A stretch of 64,000 nt of DNA. Origin: Paraburkholderia kururiensis. Its GTDB lineage: Bacteria > Pseudomonadota > Gammaproteobacteria > Burkholderiales > Burkholderiaceae. Positions 1-7,738 of this stretch are shown here, piece after piece; within the stretch, counting starts at the first letter, position 1, and the number at the start of each line of letters is the position of its first letter. The notes beneath the pieces were generated by a model. It ran no database searches. It was not told the origin of the DNA and worked only from the letters and a program-made list of their open reading frames with translations. The DNA is taken from NCBI RefSeq assembly GCF_034424375.1, contig NZ_CP139965.1:3348001-3412000 (forward strand), read 5' to 3'. A program made the position numbers and the translations under genes.

Positions 1-1
1 C

Positions 2-232
2 GCGTTCTGGCGGCACTGCCAGCACATCGTTGAAACCGGCTACTGCATTTCGCGCGGCGAACTGGACTCAGGGTTCGTCGGTATTGCCGCGCCCATCGCT
101 GCCGCGAGCAGCGGCGACATCGGCAGCAGCGTGTCGCTGGTGTTTCGCGAAGAGCACTTTTCGCTGTTCGACCAGAGCGTGCTCGGCAAGCTTCTGGTCG
201 ATGCGGCGACGCGAATCGGCGAGGCCATCTGA
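2..232 (+). CDS. IclR-family transcriptional regulator, C-terminal fragment
   Basis: The frame is open from the window edge to a TGA at 230-232, leaving about 76 residues of a protein that starts upstream of the window. The visible part has the pattern of the IclR effector-binding domain: ISRGELDSGFVGIAAPI followed by VSLVF. In this family the domain binds a small aromatic or carboxylic acid ligand and the missing N-terminus holds the winged HTH. The gene converges on the end of the catabolic operon. It is the natural candidate for its repressor or activator, but the link is inferred from position only. Confidence 0.8.
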   Translation, partial: AFWRHCQHIVETGYCISRGELDSGFVGIAAPIAAASSGDIGSSVSLVFREEHFSLFDQSVLGKLLVDAATRIGEAI

Positions 233-253
233 ACTGTCGATACCCGCCTTCTT

Positions 254-1735
254 TCAATTAAGTTGCGTCACGAATTTCGTGACCAGATAGCCGTCGAAGG
301 TTTCCGTGCCGCCTTCGCTGCCGAACCCGCTTTCCTTCACGCCGCCGAACGGAATTTCGGCGGGCCCCATGCCGAAGTGGTTGATGTTGACCATGCCCGC
401 TTCCAGGTTGCGGCTGATGCGGTGCGCGTTGCGCGACGAGGCGGTGAACGCGTAAGACGCGAGCCCGAAGGGCAGTCTGTTCGCTTCGGCAATCGCTGCG
501 TCGAGTTCGTCGAACGGCACGAGCGCAGCGATGGGACCAAACGGTTCCTCGCACATCAGGCGTGTATCGGCGGCTGGCGCAAGCACCACGGTCGGCGCGA
601 AGTAATGGCCGCGACTGAAAAGGCGTGTGCCGCCCGCTGCGATGTCTGCGCCCTTCGCTTTGGCGTCGCTCACGAAGGCTTCCATTTCGGCCACGCGCCG
701 CGCGTGCGCGAGCGGGCCCATCGTGACGCCGGGTTCGAGGCCGTGACCCACGCGCAGCGTCGCCATCGCGTCGAGCCAGGCCGAGACGAAGCGCTCATAC
801 ACGCGGCGCTGCACGAAGAAGCGTGTGGGCGAGACGCACACCTGCCCGGCATTGCGAAACTTGTAGGCGGCGAGCATGGCCGCGGCGCGCCCCACATCGG
901 CGTCGTCGCAGACGATTACGGGCGCGTGGCCGCCCAGCTCCATCGTCATGCGCTTCATGTGCGCGCCGGCGAGTGCGGCCAGTTGCTTTCCGACGGGCAC
1001 CGATCCCGTGAATGAAATCTTGCGCACCTTCGGCGACTCGATGAGTTGCGTCGAGACTTCGGACGGCACACCCCACAGGACGTTCAGGCAGCCCGGCGGC
1101 AGCCCCGCGTCGTGAAACACACGGGCAAGCGCAACGATGGCGCTGGGCGCCTCTTCCGGTCCTTTCAACACGAGCGTGCAACCGGAGGCGAGTGCGGCCG
1201 CAATCTTGCGCAACGCCTGGTTGAACGGAAAATTCCACGGCGAAAATGCGGCGCACACGCCAACCGGCTCGCGCAACACCGTCTGCTGCACGTCGGGCGA
1301 ACGCGCCGGCACCACGCGCCCGTAGACGCGCCGCCCCTCTTCGGCGTGCCATTCGAGATGTTCGGCCGACGATGCCACCTCGGCGACTGCCTCGTGCAAC
1401 GGCTTGCCCTGGTCCATCGTGATATGGCGGCCAATGTCGGCGGCTCGTTCGCGGATCAGCGCCGCTGCCCTGCGCAGAATGTCGGAACGCGCGAGCGGCG
1501 ACTCGTTTTTCCATCGTCCGAATGCGCGATGCGCTGCATCGATGGCGCGCGCGACGTCGTCTGCGTCGGCAAGCGGCAGCTCTCCGATCACCGCCTCCGT
1601 TCCGGGGTCGAAGACGGCGCGCGTGCGACGATGGCCGGCGGCATGGAACACCCCATCGATATAGAAGCAGAGCGACGGATAGACCGACTCATGCGCCGGC
1701 GAAGAAGAGACGTTCGATGACATGGGCGTATTCAA
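254..1735 (-). CDS. NAD(P)-dependent aldehyde dehydrogenase (succinate-semialdehyde dehydrogenase-like)
   Basis: This 493-residue protein is full length for the ALDH superfamily and oxidises an aldehyde to the acid with NAD(P)+. Visible motifs are the cofactor-binding FTGSVPVGK, the general-base glutamate in TMELGGHAP, and the catalytic cysteine in GQVCVSP. The C-terminal GGVKESGFGSEGG is typical of the GabD/AldH-like branch. Start: the first ATG (MNTPMSSN) is used; a second ATG four codons on is equally possible. It is the last gene of the operon, 45 bp after the NIPSNAP gene. It probably oxidises a semialdehyde released earlier in the pathway; the substrate is unknown. Confidence 0.88.
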   Translation of the reverse strand: MNTPMSSNVSSSPAHESVYPSLCFYIDGVFHAAGHRRTRAVFDPGTEAVIGELPLADADDVARAIDAAHRAFGRWKNESPLARSDILRRAAALIRERAADIGRHITMDQGKPLHEAVAEVASSAEHLEWHAEEGRRVYGRVVPARSPDVQQTVLREPVGVCAAFSPWNFPFNQALRKIAAALASGCTLVLKGPEEAPSAIVALARVFHDAGLPPGCLNVLWGVPSEVSTQLIESPKVRKISFTGSVPVGKQLAALAGAHMKRMTMELGGHAPVIVCDDADVGRAAAMLAAYKFRNAGQVCVSPTRFFVQRRVYERFVSAWLDAMATLRVGHGLEPGVTMGPLAHARRVAEMEAFVSDAKAKGADIAAGGTRLFSRGHYFAPTVVLAPAADTRLMCEEPFGPIAALVPFDELDAAIAEANRLPFGLASYAFTASSRNAHRISRNLEAGMVNINHFGMGPAEIPFGGVKESGFGSEGGTETFDGYLVTKFVTQLN

Positions 1736-1780
1736 CTGGGGTTGGTCTTGAGTGACTCGATCACGCTCGCGAACGCCACA

Positions 1781-2110
1781 TCACTGAAGCGGCCGGCGCG
1801 CGAGCATGCCGCCGATTTCCTGCTTGAGAATCAGGTTCTCCTGTCGCACGAGCAGATGGCGCACCTTGCCGCGAAAGTCCTTGAATGCAGCGTCGGCCAT
1901 CAACCGCGCGCGACGTTCGGCGCGGTCCTGAAGCGACTCGAAGCCCCACAGATACACGAGCTGGTTGAGTGGACCGACTTCGGTCGTATAGCAGCCGAGC
2001 ATCGTGCCGAGAATGCGTTCCTGCGCCTCGCGCCCGTGCTCGGCATACAGCCGCAGATAGTCCACTGTGCCGCCCGGCACGAGCGTGTAGATACGCTGCT
2101 CAACAAACAT
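1781..2110 (-). CDS. NIPSNAP-family protein
   Basis: A 109-residue single-domain protein of the NIPSNAP (dimeric alpha/beta barrel) family. It shows EQRIYTLVPGGTVDYL at the start, the central GPLNQLVYLWGFESLQDR, and a C-terminal helix of small and basic residues. Bacterial members are commonly found in degradation operons of aromatic or terpenoid compounds, but the biochemical role is not established. Its start overlaps the stop of the upstream monooxygenase gene by 11 bp, so the two are translationally linked. Confidence 0.82.
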   Translation of the reverse strand: MFVEQRIYTLVPGGTVDYLRLYAEHGREAQERILGTMLGCYTTEVGPLNQLVYLWGFESLQDRAERRARLMADAAFKDFRGKVRHLLVRQENLILKQEIGGMLARRPLQ

Positions 2111-3728
2111 CGGCTTCCTCCCGCTGTAAAGATGCGAACGCCTGAAAGCGGCTGGCCAGATGCGACAGCCCCATCACGTCGGTCTGGGCAGCAACGTAAC
2201 GGTCGGGCCGTACGAGCACGATGGGCCCCGGATGCTTCTCGAACCAGTCGGCCAGCGCGTTGTCGACGTCCTCCACGCACTCGCTGCCGTACGCGCTATC
2301 TACGCGGCCTTCGCGCGACCTGCCGCTGCGCGAGCGGTTCACCTGCACGAATTTCACGCCGAGCGCATGCCAGTAGCGCCGGTCTTCAGCCGAGAGATAC
2401 GCGAGCGGGTCGCAACGCCAGCCCACGATCGCGAACCACGGACCCAGTACGTCGTCGAGCTTGCGGCGCACGCCGTCCGCCGTTTCAACGTCGGGCTGCA
2501 CGATCATCTTGCCCGTGGCGCTGGAGGTGCCTGGCAGCACGACGCCGTTCGTGTAGCTTGGCATGGGCTTGAAGCGCATCTGCAGCACGTAGTTGCGCAG
2601 TCCGGGTGCAAGGCGCGCGAGGCTGAAGAAACTGTCGCGCAGCCATGCCGCCGCGCGATTCGTTGGCATGAGCATGGCCCCGAAGGTATCGGCCAGATCG
2701 ATCATGGCGCGCACGTGGTCGAGCCGCTCGGACTCGTAGGTGCGCAACACCTCGGGCCGCAGCCGGCCTTGAACCACGCCCGCCAGCTTCCACGCCAGGT
2801 TGCCGACGTCGCGCAAGCCCGCGTTGAGCCCCTGGCCGATCCAGGGCGGCGTCAGATGCGCCGCGTCGCCGATCAACGCGACGCGGCCCACCAGGAAGCG
2901 GCTGGCCACGCGCGAATGGTGCGTGTAGGTTCGCGCGCGCACGATCTCGATTTCGTCGACGTTGTTGACGTACGGCGCGATGAGCCGCCGGATCGATGCG
3001 GGCGTGGCTATCTCTTCCTCGTTCTCGTGAGGGAACACGAGAAACTCCCAGCGCCGGTAATTGAACGGCAGATACACGCAGACGTTCGGCCGGCGCGGGT
3101 CGCACACGAGCGCCGTACAGGGCTGGTCCATGTCCGCGTTCCTGACGTCGGTCACCACCCACTTGATGGGATGCGTCGTGCCCTCCAGCTTCACGCCCAG
3201 CATCTCGCGCAGCGGACTGCGGCCGCCGTCCGCCGCCACGACATAGTCGGCTTCGAGCACGTACGTCTGACCGTCTGCGCGGCGAACGTGCAACGTCACG
3301 CCGGCGTCGTCCTGCTGCAGATCCACCACTTCTTCAGTAAGCCGAAGCGATACGTGCGGATAGCGTTTGAGCCCTGCACGCAAGGTCTTTTCCGCAAGCT
3401 GCTGCATGAAGATGTTGCGTCGCCACCAGCCGAATTCGCGCCCGGAAGGCCGGATATCGGCGAAGCACTGCCCGTTCGCCTTGAACATGCGCAGCGGCAC
3501 GTTCTGGATGATGTCGCGGCACAGTTCGTCTGCGATCCCCGCGGTCTGGAAGAGGCGCAGCGCTTCGTCGTCTATGCCGACCGCGCGCGGAAACTCCACG
3601 ATTTCCGGGGTCTTTTCGATAACCACCGTGTCGATGCCGTACAGCCCCAGCATGTTGGCCATCGCGGCGCCGTTGGGTCCTGCGCCCACGACGACGACCG
3701 ACGGCCGGTGTCTGTTGTCCGTCTTCAC
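2100..3728 (-). CDS. FAD-dependent monooxygenase, MhpA-like (3-(3-hydroxyphenyl)propionate hydroxylase family)
   Basis: A 542-residue class A flavoprotein hydroxylase. The N-terminal VVVVGAGPNGAAMANML is the GxGxxG dinucleotide fold. The GD motif lies in RVALIGDAAHLTPPWIGQG, the second FAD-contact signature, and the length matches MhpA. Such enzymes use NAD(P)H and O2 to hydroxylate a phenolic ring or similar substrate. It sits 3 bp after the alpha/beta hydrolase gene and overlaps the NIPSNAP gene. Substrate specificity cannot be read from sequence, and no ring-cleaving dioxygenase of the MhpB type is present in the window. Confidence 0.85.
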   Translation of the reverse strand: MKTDNRHRPSVVVVGAGPNGAAMANMLGLYGIDTVVIEKTPEIVEFPRAVGIDDEALRLFQTAGIADELCRDIIQNVPLRMFKANGQCFADIRPSGREFGWWRRNIFMQQLAEKTLRAGLKRYPHVSLRLTEEVVDLQQDDAGVTLHVRRADGQTYVLEADYVVAADGGRSPLREMLGVKLEGTTHPIKWVVTDVRNADMDQPCTALVCDPRRPNVCVYLPFNYRRWEFLVFPHENEEEIATPASIRRLIAPYVNNVDEIEIVRARTYTHHSRVASRFLVGRVALIGDAAHLTPPWIGQGLNAGLRDVGNLAWKLAGVVQGRLRPEVLRTYESERLDHVRAMIDLADTFGAMLMPTNRAAAWLRDSFFSLARLAPGLRNYVLQMRFKPMPSYTNGVVLPGTSSATGKMIVQPDVETADGVRRKLDDVLGPWFAIVGWRCDPLAYLSAEDRRYWHALGVKFVQVNRSRSGRSREGRVDSAYGSECVEDVDNALADWFEKHPGPIVLVRPDRYVAAQTDVMGLSHLASRFQAFASLQREEADVC

Positions 3729-3731
3729 GGC

Positions 3732-4610
3732 TTACGTCCCCTCGCGCCAGGCTGCGTCGTTCAGATTGTCGAGCCACGCACGCAGCGCGTTGTTGAACGC
3801 GGCAAGCTGATCGTCGTGGACGTAGTGCGTTGCGTGCGGAATGCTCACCGTAGAAATGTGCGCCGAAGCCGTGGCCATCTGCTTCAGCGTCGCCTCGGAA
3901 AGAAAATCCGAATCGCCTCCGCGCACCACGAGCGTCGGCATCGTCAGGCCCCTCACGAACGGCCACAAATCCACCAGTTGCTCGGGCGTTGCGGCAAGAC
4001 GCGCCGCGGCGATGCCGGCCGCGTCATGCCGCCAGACGATGCGGCCACTTTCGGCGGCCTTCAGCGAGTGCGCGACGCGCGAGTCCAGCGCGGCATCCGG
4101 TATGTTGGGCCGTTGGCGCCGCCAGAACGCGCGCGCGTCGTCCCAGGAGTCGAAGGCATCAGGCGTGTCGCGCAATTCGCGTCTGATTCGCTCCGAACCC
4201 TGCGAGCTTGCCGACGCGCCGGGCCCCATGTCTTCGATCACCAAACCCGCGAGGCGCGTGGGATGCCTGCCCGAGTAGACGAACGCGTTGGCGCCGCCCA
4301 TCGAATGACCGGCGAGCACGAACCGGCGCAGCCCCAGCGCGTCCACGAGCACTTCGAGATCGCGGACATAGGCCTCGGCGTAGTAGTTGCGCTGCGGGTC
4401 CCAGTCGCTCAACCCGCGGCCGCGCTGGTCGAGCGCAATCACGCGGTAACGGTCGACCAGTGCCGCTGCCACGGGCTCCCACGTGCACGCATAACTGCGC
4501 AGGCCATGCAGCATCACGATGGGCGGCGCGTCCTCGTGTCCCCAGGTGACGTAGCGCAGCCGCAGCCCGTCGCTCGCTATCCAGCCTTCCTGCGCCGGCA
4601 AGGTGTTCAT
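3732..4610 (-). CDS. alpha/beta-fold hydrolase
   Basis: A 292-residue alpha/beta hydrolase with the oxyanion-hole motif MLHGLRSYACTWEP, the nucleophile elbow GHSMGGANAF, a late acid in VVRGGDSDF and a C-terminal histidine in PHATHYVHDD. This is the layout of MhpC/meta-cleavage hydrolases, enol-lactone hydrolases and dehalogenase-like enzymes. In this operon it probably splits a C-C bond or opens an ester or lactone after the monooxygenase step, which is inference from context. It lies 27 bp after the amino-acid-synthesis-family gene. Confidence 0.85.
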   Translation of the reverse strand: MNTLPAQEGWIASDGLRLRYVTWGHEDAPPIVMLHGLRSYACTWEPVAAALVDRYRVIALDQRGRGLSDWDPQRNYYAEAYVRDLEVLVDALGLRRFVLAGHSMGGANAFVYSGRHPTRLAGLVIEDMGPGASASSQGSERIRRELRDTPDAFDSWDDARAFWRRQRPNIPDAALDSRVAHSLKAAESGRIVWRHDAAGIAAARLAATPEQLVDLWPFVRGLTMPTLVVRGGDSDFLSEATLKQMATASAHISTVSIPHATHYVHDDQLAAFNNALRAWLDNLNDAAWREGT

Positions 4611-4637
4611 CGCTCGCTCTCCACGCTGTTGTTCTGT

Positions 4638-5243
4638 CTAGACGAGGCCGTCCTTGCCGACGACCTCCGACGACTTGAGACCGCCGAGCCGCGCATGCAG
4701 GCGGCCGCGCGTCGCGAAAGCGAAGATGGCGACCACTTCGTCGGCGTTCGGGGCATCGGGGAACAGACACGTCATGGTGTCGTAGTGCGACCGGACGTAC
4801 AGGGCGTCTTTGTGCGCGAGCGGGACATCGATCACCGTGTTGATGCCACCGCGTTTTCCCGTGGACGGCACCCAGGCCTTGCCGCCGCCCAGCGCCTTGC
4901 GCACCGGGTCGGCAAACATCGCCGTGAGCAGTGCGTTACCGTGTTCGTACTCGCCCGCTGAGCCGACGAGGCAAGCCTTGCCGTAACTCTCGATGTTGGA
5001 GTCGCCATTCAGCTCGCGGATTCTGCGAGCGAACTCCGCGCCCAGCGCAGGCGAGGGCGCCACGAGTTCATCCAGATTCTGGCTGAAGCGTCCGGCGTAG
5101 GGGTTGTGGATCACGGCGGCAATCACGATCTTGCGCAGCGGTTCGCCGTCGGCCAGTTCACCCGATTCGTTGGCGAGCGCGTCTTCGATCTGCGTGTACC
5201 ACTTGCGAATGTGATAGGTCTCGAAATTGGCGGTCTTGCTCAT
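4638..5243 (-). CDS. amino acid synthesis family protein (DUF1185-like)
   Basis: A 201-residue protein starting at MSKTANFETYHIRKW. It contains IVIAAVIHNPYAGRF, ESYGKACLVGSAGEYEHGNA and the C-terminal RSHYDTMTCLFPDAPNADEV, which I recognise as the amino-acid-synthesis (AA_synth, DUF1185) family. Members usually sit in catabolic operons next to SDR, hydrolase and ThDP enzymes. Their activity is poorly defined despite the name. The inner ATG at 5243 is chosen because upstream residues do not resemble the family. Confidence 0.8.
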   Translation of the reverse strand: MSKTANFETYHIRKWYTQIEDALANESGELADGEPLRKIVIAAVIHNPYAGRFSQNLDELVAPSPALGAEFARRIRELNGDSNIESYGKACLVGSAGEYEHGNALLTAMFADPVRKALGGGKAWVPSTGKRGGINTVIDVPLAHKDALYVRSHYDTMTCLFPDAPNADEVVAIFAFATRGRLHARLGGLKSSEVVGKDGLV

Positions 5244-5296
5244 TAACAGTACTCCGAAATGTATGAGTTGGACGTGCACGGCACATCGGTCATGGG

Positions 5297-5812
5297 TTAC
5301 TCGAACAGCGGTTCCAGCTGGGTCGGATCGCTTGGGGCGTGGTGCTCGTTCAACACCCGCTTTCCCTCCTCGTCGTCTTTCACCATCTCGCAGAAGAATT
5401 CGAGGCGGTTGCCGTCCGGGTCGGTGAAGTACACGCCAATGCCCACCTTGTGATCGGTAATCTTCACGATGGGCACGTTACGCCGGAGCAGCATGCCGTA
5501 GAGGCGACGCAGTTCCGTGAGGTCGCCGGCAATTTCGAGGCCATAGTGTTGCAGGCCGATGGTGCCGAGTTCGGCGTCCGACGCCGCACGGATCAGCGCG
5601 ATATCGTGGTGCTTCTTGCCGAACGACATGAATACCCACTGTTCGCTGCGTGCAGTCTCGGTCATGCCCAGCACCTCGGCATACCATTCGCTGGAGGCGA
5701 CAGGGTCGCGCACGAAAAGCGACAGGTGCGTGCGCTGGATCTTTGGCGTGCGCAGCGGCAACCCCGATGCATTCGCTGCGCGCACGCGTTGCTCTATTTC
5801 CGAAGGCGTCAT
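5297..5812 (-). CDS. VOC-family (glyoxalase/extradiol dioxygenase fold) protein
   Basis: A 171-residue single vicinal-oxygen-chelate protein. Candidate metal ligands are the histidine in RTHLSLFVRDP, the histidine in LQHYGLEIA and the glutamate in DPDGNRLEFF, the usual H/H/E set. VOC enzymes bind a divalent metal and act as glyoxalases, extradiol dioxygenases, isomerases or epimerases. It could be the ring-cleavage enzyme of the pathway, although single-domain forms are often lyases or isomerases. It lies 53 bp upstream of the DUF1185-like gene. Confidence 0.85.
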   Translation of the reverse strand: MTPSEIEQRVRAANASGLPLRTPKIQRTHLSLFVRDPVASSEWYAEVLGMTETARSEQWVFMSFGKKHHDIALIRAASDAELGTIGLQHYGLEIAGDLTELRRLYGMLLRRNVPIVKITDHKVGIGVYFTDPDGNRLEFFCEMVKDDEEGKRVLNEHHAPSDPTQLEPLFE

Positions 5813-5831
5813 GGCTGGTCTCCTTCATCCA

Positions 5832-6869
5832 TCAGTGCGTGGATTGCACGTGGGCGACCAGCGGCGCCTCGAACGGCGTCCATGCCACCGCCGTGATTTC
5901 GCTGAATTCGCGCCATTGCTTTGTCCAGCGTCGGCCGCCATCGTGCGAGCAGAACAGATGGCCGTACTTGGTGCCTGCATAGACGCGCTCCGGCTGCGCG
6001 GCGTGCACGCCAAATGCCCAGAACGTGGAGTTGGGCGGCGTGTCGAGCTCCATCTCGATCCACTCGTGGCCGCGGTCGCACGAACGGTAGATGCGCGTAC
6101 GGCTGCCGGGCGTGCCGTCTCCGATGGCCATGAGCAGATCGCCGTCCGGTCCGGGCAACTGCGTCGCAGTGCGCGTGTAGTAAAGGCCGTCGAAGCGCTC
6201 GCGCGAAAGTTTGCCGTCCCATGTCTGGCCATCGTCTTCGCTCACGTAGACAGCGTTCACGGTAAGCAGCACGGTGGTTTTCGCCTTGTCGGGCGTAGCG
6301 GGCAGCACCGTGATGGCATGAATGTCGCTGTTGCGGATGGCCGTACCGGGGCCGTCGATGCGGGTCCAGCTCGCCCCCGCGTCGCGGCTGCGCCAGGCAC
6401 CGCCCTCTTCCAGGCCGAACCACACGTCGCGACTGTTATCGGGATCGACGCAGACAGTCAGCAGGCGCGGACGATGAACGCCCGAGCAGAACTCCGGGAA
6501 TTCGGGCGTCGCACGCGTCCAGGTGAGCCCGGCGTCCGTCGATTTGTAGAGCGCTGCCCGCGAAGGCGCGCCCGTACCGGCATAGAGCACGGAGGGATGA
6601 TTCGGGTCGATCGCGATGGACCAGACCGTCAGGCCATTCAGGATATTCGTTGGCCGGTGCCAATGCGCGCCGCCGTCGTCGCTGATACACAGGCCCGAGT
6701 CCGCTCCGGCATAGATGCGCGAGGGCGTGGAAGGATCCACCGCCAGTGCGCGAACGATGCCGTCGAACTCGATGGGTTCTTCGAGGCCAAGGCGATGCCA
6801 GGTCTTGCCGTCGTCGTTGGAGCGCAGAATGCCTTGCCCCGCGGTTGCGACCAGTACTGTTGCACTCAT
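5832..6869 (-). CDS. WD40/YVTN/BNR-repeat beta-propeller protein
   Basis: A 345-residue repetitive protein with several Asp-box (BNR) motifs of the S-x-D-x-G-x-T-W kind: RSNDDGKTWHRLG, ISDDGGAHWHRP, KSTDAGLTWTR, RSRDAGASWTR, VSEDDGQTWDGK and CSHDGGRRWTK. The repeats predict a six- or seven-bladed propeller. No signal peptide is visible, so it is probably cytosolic. The start at MSATVL is supported by an AAGGAG ribosome site about nine bases upstream. Such propellers recur in catabolic operons of this type. Catalysis is unproven; it may bind the substrate or be a lactonase-like enzyme. Confidence 0.8.
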   Translation of the reverse strand: MSATVLVATAGQGILRSNDDGKTWHRLGLEEPIEFDGIVRALAVDPSTPSRIYAGADSGLCISDDGGAHWHRPTNILNGLTVWSIAIDPNHPSVLYAGTGAPSRAALYKSTDAGLTWTRATPEFPEFCSGVHRPRLLTVCVDPDNSRDVWFGLEEGGAWRSRDAGASWTRIDGPGTAIRNSDIHAITVLPATPDKAKTTVLLTVNAVYVSEDDGQTWDGKLSRERFDGLYYTRTATQLPGPDGDLLMAIGDGTPGSRTRIYRSCDRGHEWIEMELDTPPNSTFWAFGVHAAQPERVYAGTKYGHLFCSHDGGRRWTKQWREFSEITAVAWTPFEAPLVAHVQSTH

Positions 6870-6888
6870 CAATCTGTACTCCTTCATG

Positions 6889-7701
6889 TCAAAGGAAAAT
6901 GCCGCGCGTGAGGCCGCCGTCGCAGCCCACGGATTCGCCGGTGATGGAGCCCGACTTCGGCGAGGCCAGGAACGCCACGATCCAGCCCATTTCTTCGGGC
7001 TGCAAAACACGGCGAATCGGCGTGGCCTTCACGTAGTTGGCTTCCACCTGATCGGCTGTGAGCCCCTGCTTTTGCGCTTCCTTTTCGTAAAGCTCGTGGA
7101 TGTGCGGCGTTTCCACCACGCCGGGGTGAATCGTATTGACCGTGATGCCATGCGGACCCAACTGGTCCGAGAGCGTCTTGGTCATGTGCACGACCGCGAC
7201 GTTGCGCATGCCCGAAAGCTGCTTGCTGCCACGCCCCGTGAGCCCGCCGATGTTGATGATGCGACCGAAGCCGTTGCGTCGCATGTAGGGTGCCGCCGCT
7301 TTCGCACAGCGCAGATAGCCCACCACCTTGATGTCGATGTCCTGCAGCAGGCCGTCGGGGTCCGCGTTTTCCAGCTCTGCGCGCACGAGCCCGCCCGGAT
7401 GCGCGGCGCCGTTCAGCAGAATGTCGAGCCGCCCGAAGCGCTCGACGGTTGCGGCCATCGCGGCTTCGACCGAGGCCATGCTCGTGGTGTCCACGCTGAC
7501 CGGCAGAATCGCGCCAACGGTGTCGCCGGCCGGCGCGAGCGCCTCGCGAATTTCCGCCGCGGCCGTTTCGAGGTGTTCCATGCGGCGGGCCGCAATGGCA
7601 ACGTTGACGCCCTCGCGCGCCAGTTCCAGCGCGACCGCCTTGCCGATCCCCATGCTGCCGCCGGTAATGAAGGCGACCTTTCCTTTGAGTTGCAAATCCA
7701 T
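6889..7701 (-). CDS. short-chain dehydrogenase/reductase (SDR)
   Basis: A 270-residue classical SDR. It has the cofactor motif TGGSMGIGKA, the structural LLNGAAHPGG in place of the NNAG motif, and the C-terminal GESVGCDGGLTRG. The usual YxxxK motif is not obvious: the region after IINIGGLTGRGSKQLSG reads MRNVAVVHMTK, so the catalytic tyrosine appears to be replaced. Enzymes of this class interconvert an alcohol and a carbonyl with NAD(P)H; the altered active site leaves the reaction uncertain. It is the second gene of the operon. Confidence 0.83.
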   Translation of the reverse strand: MDLQLKGKVAFITGGSMGIGKAVALELAREGVNVAIAARRMEHLETAAAEIREALAPAGDTVGAILPVSVDTTSMASVEAAMAATVERFGRLDILLNGAAHPGGLVRAELENADPDGLLQDIDIKVVGYLRCAKAAAPYMRRNGFGRIINIGGLTGRGSKQLSGMRNVAVVHMTKTLSDQLGPHGITVNTIHPGVVETPHIHELYEKEAQKQGLTADQVEANYVKATPIRRVLQPEEMGWIVAFLASPKSGSITGESVGCDGGLTRGIFL

Positions 7702-7738
7702 GACGAAGCCCGTATTCAGGAAGTAGTGAAGTTGCGAT

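Noticed and set aside
2160..4961. 933-residue open frame on the plus strand
   Set aside because: It is antisense to three well-supported genes (monooxygenase, hydrolase, DUF1185-like) and has the low-complexity Arg/His/Val composition of a high-GC shadow frame.
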